Below are positions 1 to 7,083 of a stretch of DNA of 8,405 nt, one piece after another. The notes beneath the pieces are model-generated. The model was not told where the DNA came from. It did no database searches and saw only the letters and a program-made list of their open reading frames with translations. Position 1 is the first letter of the stretch, and every line of letters begins with the position of its first letter. The DNA is from Actinomycetota bacterium (GTDB lineage: Bacteria > Actinomycetota > Acidimicrobiia > Acidimicrobiales > Ilumatobacteraceae), in contig JAPKZT010000203.1 in assembly GCA_026393655.1 (NCBI GenBank), positions 1 through 8,405 on the forward strand. The letters run 5' to 3'. Both the position numbers and the translations under genes were made by a program.

Positions 1-5
1 CTGCG

Positions 6-1484
6 ATGACCAAATCGGGCACGGTTTCTGGCGCAAGTCTCTTCAGCAAAATTTCAAGTTGGTTACTGACAACGAGTCATCAAAGAATTGGTCGACTGAT
101 GGTTTCAGTTTCTCTATTGTGGACACTTGCTGTTGTTGTCGTTGGAATAGTTCTTGGTGTCGAAAGAATTAGTACAGCAAGTGATTTAATCGATGCAACA
201 AGTGCGACACAATTGTTTTCAATTTTTCGTGTTGGTTTAATTTTCGGTTCAATTGCGCCAATAACGCTCGGTATCGCACTGGCAATTGTGCCAATGCAGA
301 TCGGCAGTCAAGTTCTTGCTTTTGCGAGAGCGGCCGCGTTTGGTGCTTACCTTTGGTTTTTCGGAATGATCATTGTCGGTGTTGCATATCTTGGTAACGG
401 TGGGCCTGGTGGCGGTGACCCACAAATGGTTGATCTGTTTATTCTTGGTTTGGGGCTAGTTATAGCGGGGCTATTAGTCGTAAGCGCAAGTATCGCGACC
501 ACCATTCTCACATCGCGTCGCGCTGGGATGACACTTATTGATGCGCCGATTTTTGTTTGGTCATCACTCGTGACGAGCGTTTCGCTTATTCTCACACTTC
601 CAGTTATGGCCGGCGCATTAATTTTTGTCGCAGTAGATCACACTTACGAGCGAGCAACATTCGGTGCAACCGATGGAGTCAACGCTTGGATTGGTTGGGC
701 ACTGACCTCACCGCAAATATTTTTGCTAGCAATTTCAACTCTTGGCGTACTTGCACAAGTAGTTGCAACAATGAATAAAGGTAAGCAACCACTACGTGGA
801 GGCCTGTTTATTGGTATTGGTGTGATGAGCACGGCTTTAATCGGCACCGTGACACAATCTTTTTATTCGTTACGTCTAGACGGCAACCTTAATGATGTTG
901 CGAAAAGCCTTTTGCCGTTTTTGATGTTTAATGCACTTCCAATGCTCGGAGTATTGATCGTGCTCGGTTTGTGTTTGTTGGCGATGAAAAATGAAAAGGC
1001 AAAACCCAGCGCGGCGTTTGTTCTTGCGTTCTTTGGTGTCGGCATGGTGTTTACCGGCATGCTCGGAAACGCCTTGTTGCGGATTAATGATTTGAAATTA
1101 TCAAACACAGTGTTTGAAGAAGCAGTACTCATTTATATTGGTTACGGAGTGGTGCTGAGTTCGTTCGGAGCGATTGCTCATTTTTGTCCAAGAATCTGGG
1201 GTCGAAAAATGCCAACTATGCCGGTCATTGGCCTTGGCCTGATCGGTGTACTCGGTGTTGTGTTAGCCGCTTTGCCTTATTACATCGCCGGCTTCACTGA
1301 TCAACCTGCAGCCCGTATGACAGGCGAGTTGGGCGACAACAGTCAAATCTGGAACTCTGTCGCAGCGATTGGTCAAGCAATATTTTTAATTTTCATATTC
1401 GCTTTCATTGGTCTAGTTGTGAAATCATCGCGTTCGGGCGAGATCGCTGATGAAGAAATTTTTGAAACGGTTCAGGCAAACTGA
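6..1484 (+). CDS. Catalytically dead haem-copper oxidase subunit I homologue (CtaD-like pseudoenzyme)
   Basis: This 492-residue protein has about twelve membrane helices (roughly residues 31-52, 70-96, 105-128, 142-168, 179-211, 227-253, 263-288, 303-326, 334-357, 368-395, 403-428 and 445-474), the A-family subunit I topology. It aligns collinearly with the ctaD product at 4503: SHQRIGRL matches DHKKLGLM, VPMQIG matches IPLQIG, GMTLIDAPIFVW matches GMTLMKMPIFTW, and CPRIWGR matches WPKMFGK. Every metal ligand is gone: the haem a His of helix II is F74, HPEVY is SPQIF (235-239), the CuB His pair is Q284-S285, and HFH of helix X is A373-V374-L375. The K-channel TGVK motif is also absent. It therefore cannot bind the usual haems or CuB. 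The frame is intact and sits at the head of a coupled gene series, which argues for a maintained structural role. The ATG at 6 gives a sensible N-terminus, but a start left of the window cannot be excluded. Fold assignment is confident; function is unknown. Confidence 0.88.
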   Translation: MTKSGTVSGASLFSKISSWLLTTSHQRIGRLMVSVSLLWTLAVVVVGIVLGVERISTASDLIDATSATQLFSIFRVGLIFGSIAPITLGIALAIVPMQIGSQVLAFARAAAFGAYLWFFGMIIVGVAYLGNGGPGGGDPQMVDLFILGLGLVIAGLLVVSASIATTILTSRRAGMTLIDAPIFVWSSLVTSVSLILTLPVMAGALIFVAVDHTYERATFGATDGVNAWIGWALTSPQIFLLAISTLGVLAQVVATMNKGKQPLRGGLFIGIGVMSTALIGTVTQSFYSLRLDGNLNDVAKSLLPFLMFNALPMLGVLIVLGLCLLAMKNEKAKPSAAFVLAFFGVGMVFTGMLGNALLRINDLKLSNTVFEEAVLIYIGYGVVLSSFGAIAHFCPRIWGRKMPTMPVIGLGLIGVLGVVLAALPYYIAGFTDQPAARMTGELGDNSQIWNSVAAIGQAIFLIFIFAFIGLVVKSSRSGEIADEEIFETVQAN

Positions 1485-1501
1485 TGAGCACTAATTTATG
1501 A
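1484..1501 (+). other. Five-codon mini-cistron linking the first two genes
   Basis: The stop of the subunit I-like gene overlaps an ATG (TGATG). That ATG opens a frame encoding M-S-T-N-L and ends in a TGA that itself overlaps the ATG at 1498 (ATGA). The real downstream product also begins M-S-T-N, so the stretch looks like a small tandem duplication of the start region. It could pass terminating ribosomes on to the true start by re-initiation. The geometry is plainly visible; translation of the mini-frame is inference. Confidence 0.4.
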
Positions 1502-2112
1502 GCACCAACGCAACAGCACTAAATTCAGGACCAAAAATTGTGATGCGCCGTCAGGCTTTAGTTTTAAGCGGTTTGATGTCGGCAGCCAGCGCAATGTTGA
1601 TTGGTTCGATGCTCGCAATCTGGTTGCAGTTCAGGGCTAATGCACCGCTAAGAGAATCTTCGGACGGCACCAAAATGTTGCGCGACTGGTTGCCAGAAAA
1701 TATCAAGATCCCCGAGGTTGCGACCAACACGATGATGTTGACGTTTGCAATCACTTGCATCATGGTGCAGTGGGCGAGTTATTCTTCGCGCCGCGCAGAC
1801 TCAAAACACACAACACTTGCACTCGCAGTTGCATTACTGACTGAGATTGCTCTAATTAATGCCCAGGTTGCTGTTTATATGCAAATGGATATTGGTGTTC
1901 GCGACAGCAGTTACACGATGATGTTTTATGCGGTAACAGCCACGATGACCACGCTGATAGTTATCGGTTTGGGTTTCACGCTGATGACGATGTTTAGATC
2001 TTTCGCTAGTCGCAATAGCGATCACGATTTGGTGCTGGCTCATAGTGTTTATTGGTATTCACTCGCTGTGATTTTTGCAACGATGTGGTTCGTTGTGTAC
2101 GTGCAAAAGTAG
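1498..2112 (+). CDS. Degenerate cytochrome c oxidase subunit III homologue (CtaE-like)
   Basis: A 204-residue protein with five predicted membrane helices, close in size to the 196-residue ctaE product at 6491 and collinear with it. IKIPEVATN aligns with FDIPFTSVS, AQVAVY with GQVYEF, SSYTMMFYAVTATM with SFYTLTGFHGVHV, and YWYSLAVIFATMWFVVYV with YWHFVDIVWIIIFTLVYL. The conserved polar residues of the family are replaced: E112 of CtaE is V126 here, H139 and H142 are A145 and A148, and H178 and D181 are Y187 and A190. The loop before the YT motif is about eight residues shorter than in CtaE. It lies just after the ligand-free subunit I homologue, as subunit III genes follow subunit I genes, so the two probably form an I-III pair. 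The start at 1498 follows the mini-cistron; no strong ribosome binding site is visible. Family assignment rests on this within-window alignment; function is unknown. Confidence 0.75.
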   Translation: MSTNATALNSGPKIVMRRQALVLSGLMSAASAMLIGSMLAIWLQFRANAPLRESSDGTKMLRDWLPENIKIPEVATNTMMLTFAITCIMVQWASYSSRRADSKHTTLALAVALLTEIALINAQVAVYMQMDIGVRDSSYTMMFYAVTATMTTLIVIGLGFTLMTMFRSFASRNSDHDLVLAHSVYWYSLAVIFATMWFVVYVQK

Positions 2113-2114
2113 GG

Positions 2115-3233
2115 ATGATGTTTTCGACAGGATTTAAATACTTCTTGGGTGTGACCGTGCTTTCGGTCGCGGCACTGATCATGTCGTTGTTTGTCTTAGA
2201 TCAGGTTGCCATTGCGGGTGTCGCGATCAGCATGTTGATTGTTGTTTCGGCGCTTTTGGCTGGCATCGCTGTTGTTACTCGTGACGGACAAACAACAACA
2301 GCAACTCCAGATGCGTCAAAAGAATTAGTGACTCAAAGTATGTGGCCACTGGTGTCGGGCGTTGGCGTGGTGTTACTCGCGGTCGGTCTTGTGACTTCGT
2401 CGTTGGTTTTCTTCGCAGGATTAATCGTGTTGCTGGCTGCGCTTGCCGAGTGGATGGTGCAATCTTGGAGCGAACGGGCTTCGAAAGATACAAATTACAA
2501 TGCTCTCGCTCGCAAGCGATTGCTTAATCCAATTGAGTTTCCGGTTCTCGCAGCACTCGGCCTGGGTGTTGTGATCTATTCGTTTTCACGAATAATGCTC
2601 ACGGTTAACAAAACAACCGGCGCATCGTTGTTTATCGTTTTTGGTTCGCTTGTCTTAATCGGTGGAATTTTGTTTGCAGTTAAGCCCGATTTGAAACGCT
2701 CGCTTGTAGTGACGATTTGTGTGCTGGGTGCCGTCGGTATTTTTGTGGCGGGCATCTTCAGTGCAACTAATGGAGTGCGCGAAGAATTAGTTGCAGCAAA
2801 AGCAGAATCACATGAGTTACCAGAATGTGGCGCAGAGCGCTCAGAGCATTTTGACAAAGACGCCACTGGCACATTGTCTTTGCGCAGTTCAATAGATGCA
2901 ACTATTGAACTAGTAGACGGCAAATTGGCAGCGAGAGTTGTTGGATTTAATCAACCTCAGAATTCTGTGACAATTCGACGTTCAACATCAACCAATTTTA
3001 TTTTTCACAATATGGATTCCAACGAGTATCGACTGGTGGCAAACCTTGGTACTAGAAAACTTGCCGAGCCAGAAGGCGCAACCGAAAAAAATTTAGTCTG
3101 TACCCAGTTAACGGCTCAAGGTTCTGAGCAGTCACTAGTACTAAAGATAGACAAGCCAGCGACGGTTGGAACTTCATATACGTTGAGTGTTCCAGGTATT
3201 GAAGGTCAGAGTATTGAGTTGGTCGTGCCGTGA
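2115..3233 (+). CDS. Seven-helix membrane protein with oxidase-type hairpin and exported cupredoxin-like domain
   Basis: A 372-residue protein if it starts at the ATG ATG beginning at 2115, two bases after the previous stop. A longer in-frame start at 2052 would lie inside that gene and adds a non-hydrophobic leader. Seven helices are visible (about 8-28, 31-55, 77-97, 99-118, 141-163, 170-190 and 196-218), which would put the roughly 150-residue C-terminal part outside if the N-terminus is inside. Helices 3-4 begin S-M-W-P (75-78) and resemble the S-Y-W-P hairpin at the end of CtaD (597-640). The C-terminal region looks like a beta-sandwich: residues near NFIFHNMDSNEYRLV, a G-S-E-Q-S-L-V-L strand and a Y-T-L-S-V-P-G strand match the cupredoxin layout. 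No His-Cys-His-Met copper set is present; C238 and C329 could form a disulfide. The stop overlaps the ctaC start as GTGA. I do not recognise a named family. A degenerate IV/II-like partner of the two preceding proteins is inference. Confidence 0.7.
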   Translation: MMFSTGFKYFLGVTVLSVAALIMSLFVLDQVAIAGVAISMLIVVSALLAGIAVVTRDGQTTTATPDASKELVTQSMWPLVSGVGVVLLAVGLVTSSLVFFAGLIVLLAALAEWMVQSWSERASKDTNYNALARKRLLNPIEFPVLAALGLGVVIYSFSRIMLTVNKTTGASLFIVFGSLVLIGGILFAVKPDLKRSLVVTICVLGAVGIFVAGIFSATNGVREELVAAKAESHELPECGAERSEHFDKDATGTLSLRSSIDATIELVDGKLAARVVGFNQPQNSVTIRRSTSTNFIFHNMDSNEYRLVANLGTRKLAEPEGATEKNLVCTQLTAQGSEQSLVLKIDKPATVGTSYTLSVPGIEGQSIELVVP

Positions 3234-4480
3234 ATCACTCTCAACGACATCGCAACTTAAAGAATCATGTGGCTAGCGTTTTGCTTGTGGTTGGTAAAAC
3301 ATATCGAAAAATTCTTGGTGTTGCGGCGTTCTCAGTAGTCGCGGCTAGTTGCGGCAAGAATTCTCCGCAGGATACTTGGCAACCAAAAGGACCGAACGCG
3401 AAAATTATTGATGACTTGCAGGAGCCTGTTTTTGCAGTCGCTGGAATTATCGGAGTAATTGTTGCTGTAGTGATCGTCTACACCGTGATCAAATACAAAG
3501 ACCGCGGCCAGCCAATTCCTGAACAGACTCATGGCAAACCAGCGCTTGAAATAACTTTGACGATTATTCCGGCGCTAATTCTTGCCGTAGTCGCTGTGTT
3601 TACGTTTGGTGCAATCTTCAAACTTGCCAAAACTGATGACACCGAAATGATTATTAATGTCACTGGTCAGCAGTGGTGGTGGGAGTACGACTACCCAGCA
3701 CAAAATGAGTTCGGCATCACGCAGCCGATCATCAGTTCTGGTCAACTTGTGTTGCCTGTAGGCACAAAAGTTTTATTGCGTGAAACTAGTCGCGATGTCA
3801 TCCACTCATATTGGATACCAGCGCTTAACGGTAAACGTGACGCTGTGCCTGGTCGAGTTCAAACACTTCGTTTAGAAGCTGACGCACCAGGAATCTTCGC
3901 TGGTCAGTGCACCGAGTTCTGTGGGCTATCACATGCCAACATGCGAATGGAAGCAATTGCATTGAGCAAAGCAGATTTTGCGAAGTGGGTTGCTAATCAA
4001 CAAGCACCGTATATAGCGCCAGTGAAAGACTCACTTGCTCAACAGGGCGAAGCAGTGTTTTTGAACCAGTGCGTGCGTTGTCACCAAGTTAATGGTCTGA
4101 TGCGCGCCGACGGTACACCAGCAATTGCTGCTCCAGACGAAAACGTTTGGTCAGGTGCTGCGCCAAACTTGTCGCATCTAATGTCTCGCAATACTTTTGC
4201 TGGCGCGAGTTTTGATTTGCTTTCAAAACAATGTCGAGATGAAGTTTGGAAAGCTTCGAGCGATGTAATTGGCGCGAAGTATCTCGCCGGCGTTTCAGAA
4301 GATTGTTTGAATCAAAAAGATTTGCGTTCTTGGTTGCGAAACGCACCTGCGATGTTGCCAATGTACGCCAACCCAACACAATTAGAAGCCACTGGCGGTA
4401 AGTATCGTGGCATGCCATATCTTGCCTTAAGCGAAGATGACATCAGCAAACTTGTTGCTTACCTTTTAACCTTGAAATAA
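3230..4480 (+). CDS. ctaC: Cytochrome c oxidase subunit II with fused cytochrome c domain (caa3 type)
   Basis: Accepts electrons on the outer face of the membrane and passes them through CuA to subunit I. The N-terminus has a signal-like segment ending V-A-A-S-C (Cys41), a possible lipobox. Two membrane helices follow (about 62-88 and 104-130), then the aromatic QQWWWEYDY strand. The CuA site is complete: H192, then C227, E229, C231, H235 and M238. A fused class I cytochrome c domain has CVRCH at 281-285 and a likely axial Met395 in R-G-M-P. This domain defines the caa3 subtype and removes the need for a separate haem c subunit. An insertion between the haem motif and Met395 carries C335 and C359, perhaps a disulfide. 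The start used is the GTG overlapping the previous stop (GTGA). In-frame GTGs at 3269 and 3287 are alternatives, and the latter would leave a compact 21-residue signal before Cys41. The gene precedes ctaD by 22 nt. Confidence 0.96.
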   Translation: MNHSQRHRNLKNHVASVLLVVGKTYRKILGVAAFSVVAASCGKNSPQDTWQPKGPNAKIIDDLQEPVFAVAGIIGVIVAVVIVYTVIKYKDRGQPIPEQTHGKPALEITLTIIPALILAVVAVFTFGAIFKLAKTDDTEMIINVTGQQWWWEYDYPAQNEFGITQPIISSGQLVLPVGTKVLLRETSRDVIHSYWIPALNGKRDAVPGRVQTLRLEADAPGIFAGQCTEFCGLSHANMRMEAIALSKADFAKWVANQQAPYIAPVKDSLAQQGEAVFLNQCVRCHQVNGLMRADGTPAIAAPDENVWSGAAPNLSHLMSRNTFAGASFDLLSKQCRDEVWKASSDVIGAKYLAGVSEDCLNQKDLRSWLRNAPAMLPMYANPTQLEATGGKYRGMPYLALSEDDISKLVAYLLTLK

Positions 4481-4502
4481 CACGAGAAACAGAGAACGAT
4501 TT

Positions 4503-6491
4503 ATGGCAATCATTGAACGCGAAACAGATGTAGCAGTGACTAGCACTGGAACCGTGACGCCAACCTCAACATACGGAGTCCTCAAGCGCCCAGTTGCAGC
4601 GACTGGTTGGCGATCATGGGTGTTTACTGTTGATCATAAAAAACTCGGCTTGATGTATGGCGCCACGGCGATGTTCTTTTTTATTGTTGGCGGAGTTGAA
4701 GCCTTACTAATTCGATTGCAACTTGCAGCACCGAACGGCAAAGTTTTAAATGCCGACCTGTATAACCAAATGTTCACAATGCACGCAACAACGATGGTGT
4801 TCTTGTTTGTTATGCCGATGGCAGCCGGGTTCGCAAACTATTTCATCCCACTGCAAATTGGTGCGCGCGATGTGGCGTTTCCGCGTATAAATGCACTTGG
4901 TTTCTGGTTGTTGCTGTTCGGCGGAATTTTCATCAACTTGTCGTGGTTTTTGGGTGGAGCTGCAGACGGCGGTTGGTTTATGTACGCGCCGAACTCTGGG
5001 CCAGTATTTTCGCCTACTCATGGAATTGACTTCTGGGCTTTTGGTTTACAGATTGCAGGCGTGGCCTCACTAACTGGCTCGATCAACTTAATTGTCACAG
5101 TTCTAAACATGCGAGCACCAGGCATGACATTAATGAAAATGCCGATTTTCACTTGGATGATGACAGTTGTGCAGTTCTTGTTGCTATTCGCGGTGCCCGT
5201 AATCACTGTTGCGTTGTTCTTGCTTTCTTTCCAACGCAACTTTGGCGCACGATTTTTCGACGTCGCTGCTGGTGCAGACCCATTGCTGTGGCAGCATTTA
5301 TTTTGGATTTTCGGTCACCCAGAGGTTTATATTCTTGTGTTGCCGTCATTTGGAATCGTCTCAGAAGTTCTTCCAGTGTTTTCCCGCAAGCCATTATTTG
5401 GCTATCCGTTCGTTGTGTTCTCTGGGGCCGCAATTGGTTTTGTCGGTTGGGGCGTTTGGGCTCACCACATGTTCGCTTCGGGGCTCGGACCAGTTTCGGT
5501 TGCAGTCTTTTCGTTGACAACAATGGCCATCGCAGTGCCCACTGGTGTCAAGATCATCAACTGGACGCTGACAATGTGGGGCGGCAAATTAGTTTTCTCA
5601 ACTGCGATGAAGTTCTCGATCGGTTTGATCGTGCTGTTCACGGTAGGCGGTCTTTCTGGCGTGACTCACTCTGTGGCTCCATCAGACACGCAACAAACTG
5701 ATACGTATTACATTGTTGCGCACTTTCACTATGTTTTGTTTGGCGGCGCCGTGTTGGGCATCTTCTCAGGTTTTTATTATTGGTGGCCAAAAATGTTTGG
5801 CAAGATGCTTAGTGAACGCCTTGGCAACTGGAACTTCTGGTTGATGGTGATCGGAATGAACCTGACATTTGGTCCGATGCATATTCTCGGCTTGCAAGGC
5901 CAACCTCGCCGAATGTACCAGTGGACAGAAGCGCGGGCTGGAGAAGGTTTCTTTAATTTCGCATTTTGGAACATGGTTGCGTCAATCGGATCGTTTGTAC
6001 TTGCAGTAGGCATCTTGTTGTTTTTGATCAACGTCGTGATCACCGCGCGTAATCCGACAAAGTCACCGCTTGACCCTTGGAACTCGCGAAGTCTTGAGTG
6101 GATGACAAGTAACCCTCCAAAAGAGCACAACTTTGATGTGATTCCAACAGTGCATCACCTTGATGAGTTCTTCCATCGCAAATACGAAGAAGATCCTGAT
6201 ACGCACACAATGCGACAGATTGCTACAGCCGAAGAGATTATGGCCGAGCAAGAACGCAATGCCGACAAACATATTCATATGCCGTCGCCGTCGTATTGGC
6301 CGATAGTTTTGGCTGGCGCGGTTCCAATAATCACCTTCGGGATGATCTTCTCGCATTTAATTGCTGTAATCGGCGGAGTGATTTTATTATTCGCCGCCTT
6401 CGGTTGGGCACTAGAACCAAGCACGGCGCCTGAGTCGGATTTCGAAAATAACTCCGCACTTGGGACCGCACTTGACAAGGTTGGCCACTGA
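4503..6491 (+). CDS. ctaD: Cytochrome c oxidase subunit I, with C-terminal membrane hairpin extension
   Basis: Catalytic subunit: reduces O2 to water at the haem a3-CuB centre and pumps protons. The 662-residue protein has the twelve-helix core and every hallmark. Haem a ligands are H94 (MFTMHATT) and H409. CuB ligands are H272 with the cross-linked Y276 (HPEVY) and H321-H322. The haem a3 ligand is H407 (HFH, 407-409). E274 is the D-channel Glu of A1-type enzymes, and the K-channel Lys lies in TGVKIINW. After the core, a charged linker (about 535-590) leads to an extra pair of helices beginning P-S-Y-W-P (about 596-640). This resembles a fused small-subunit hairpin and recurs in the protein encoded at 2115-3233. 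The ATG at 4503 follows an A/G-rich stretch rather than a clear Shine-Dalgarno site. The stop overlaps the ctaE start (TGATG). Identification is very secure. Confidence 0.98.
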   Translation: MAIIERETDVAVTSTGTVTPTSTYGVLKRPVAATGWRSWVFTVDHKKLGLMYGATAMFFFIVGGVEALLIRLQLAAPNGKVLNADLYNQMFTMHATTMVFLFVMPMAAGFANYFIPLQIGARDVAFPRINALGFWLLLFGGIFINLSWFLGGAADGGWFMYAPNSGPVFSPTHGIDFWAFGLQIAGVASLTGSINLIVTVLNMRAPGMTLMKMPIFTWMMTVVQFLLLFAVPVITVALFLLSFQRNFGARFFDVAAGADPLLWQHLFWIFGHPEVYILVLPSFGIVSEVLPVFSRKPLFGYPFVVFSGAAIGFVGWGVWAHHMFASGLGPVSVAVFSLTTMAIAVPTGVKIINWTLTMWGGKLVFSTAMKFSIGLIVLFTVGGLSGVTHSVAPSDTQQTDTYYIVAHFHYVLFGGAVLGIFSGFYYWWPKMFGKMLSERLGNWNFWLMVIGMNLTFGPMHILGLQGQPRRMYQWTEARAGEGFFNFAFWNMVASIGSFVLAVGILLFLINVVITARNPTKSPLDPWNSRSLEWMTSNPPKEHNFDVIPTVHHLDEFFHRKYEEDPDTHTMRQIATAEEIMAEQERNADKHIHMPSPSYWPIVLAGAVPIITFGMIFSHLIAVIGGVILLFAAFGWALEPSTAPESDFENNSALGTALDKVGH

Positions 6492-7081
6492 TGACTGATG
6501 CAGTAGCACAAGGCCACGAATCAAGCACGGGTATTTCTAATATCAAATTAGGCATGTGGGCCTTTTTGGGTTCAGAATGTTTGTTGTTTGGCGGTTTGAT
6601 ATCGACTTACATGCTTTACCGAGGTCGAGTAACCGGTGGTCCACGACCATCGCAGATTTTTGATATTCCGTTTACTTCAGTAAGCAGCTTCGTTCTGTTG
6701 ATGAGTTCTTTAACAATGGTTTTGGCTGTGAGTGCAGCACACAAGAACGAAGATCGCAAAACAAATCTTTGGTTAACAGTTACTGCTCTGCTGGGTGCAA
6801 CATTCGTTGGTGGTCAGGTTTATGAGTTCACTGCGTTTTACAACGAGGGTCTCGGCTTTTCAACAAGTTTATTCGGCTCAAGTTTTTACACACTCACTGG
6901 GTTTCACGGTGTGCACGTCACAGTAGGAATCATTATGTTGATGGCACTAGTTGGGATCTTCAAACGCAGTGAGGTGCCTGGCAAAAAAGCCGAGGTAGTT
7001 GAAATGATCGGTCTCTATTGGCACTTCGTCGACATCGTTTGGATCATTATCTTTACTCTTGTTTATTTGATTCCGGTTTGA
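6491..7081 (+). CDS. ctaE: Cytochrome c oxidase subunit III
   Basis: Structural subunit that stabilises subunit I and supports proton uptake; it carries no metal. At 196 residues with about five helices it is the short form, lacking the first two helices of the seven-helix mitochondrial type, as is common in Gram-positive bacteria. Family landmarks are present: G-M-W-A-F-L-G-S-E in the first helix, G-Q-V-Y-E-F with E112, G-F-H-G-V-H-V with H139 and H142, and Y-W-H-F-V-D with H178 and D181 near the C-terminus. The ATG shares one base with the ctaD stop, so translation is probably coupled. It is the intact counterpart of the degenerate subunit III at 1498-2112. Confidence 0.97.
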   Translation: MTDAVAQGHESSTGISNIKLGMWAFLGSECLLFGGLISTYMLYRGRVTGGPRPSQIFDIPFTSVSSFVLLMSSLTMVLAVSAAHKNEDRKTNLWLTVTALLGATFVGGQVYEFTAFYNEGLGFSTSLFGSSFYTLTGFHGVHVTVGIIMLMALVGIFKRSEVPGKKAEVVEMIGLYWHFVDIVWIIIFTLVYLIPV

Positions 7082-7083
7082 TC

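Noticed and set aside
6..1484. Calling the subunit I-like gene a pseudogene, or a NorB- or cbb3-type subunit I
   Set aside because: The frame is uninterrupted with full topology and coupling to the next gene, so pseudogene is not supported. NorB and cbb3 subunits keep the haem histidines, which are absent here, and the preserved motifs match A-type CtaD.
2052..2114. Upstream in-frame start for the third gene at 2052
   Set aside because: It lies inside the preceding gene and adds a Cys/Arg-rich leader that looks like an out-of-frame shadow. ATG ATG at 2115 gives a normal N-terminus just after the previous stop.
4089..4418. 109-codon minus-strand frame opposite the ctaC cytochrome domain
   Set aside because: Its antisense position over a conserved coding region and lack of recognisable motifs make chance the best explanation.
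5153..5701. 182-codon plus-strand frame inside ctaD
   Set aside because: It overlaps the most conserved part of ctaD in another frame. Its product is rich in Arg, Cys and Trp without family motifs, as expected of a shadow frame.
7018..7083. Upstream in-frame start for subunit IV at 7018
   Set aside because: It is within the conserved C-terminus of ctaE, and the added residues are the shadow of that gene. The ATG at 7084 gives a usual-length COX4 protein.
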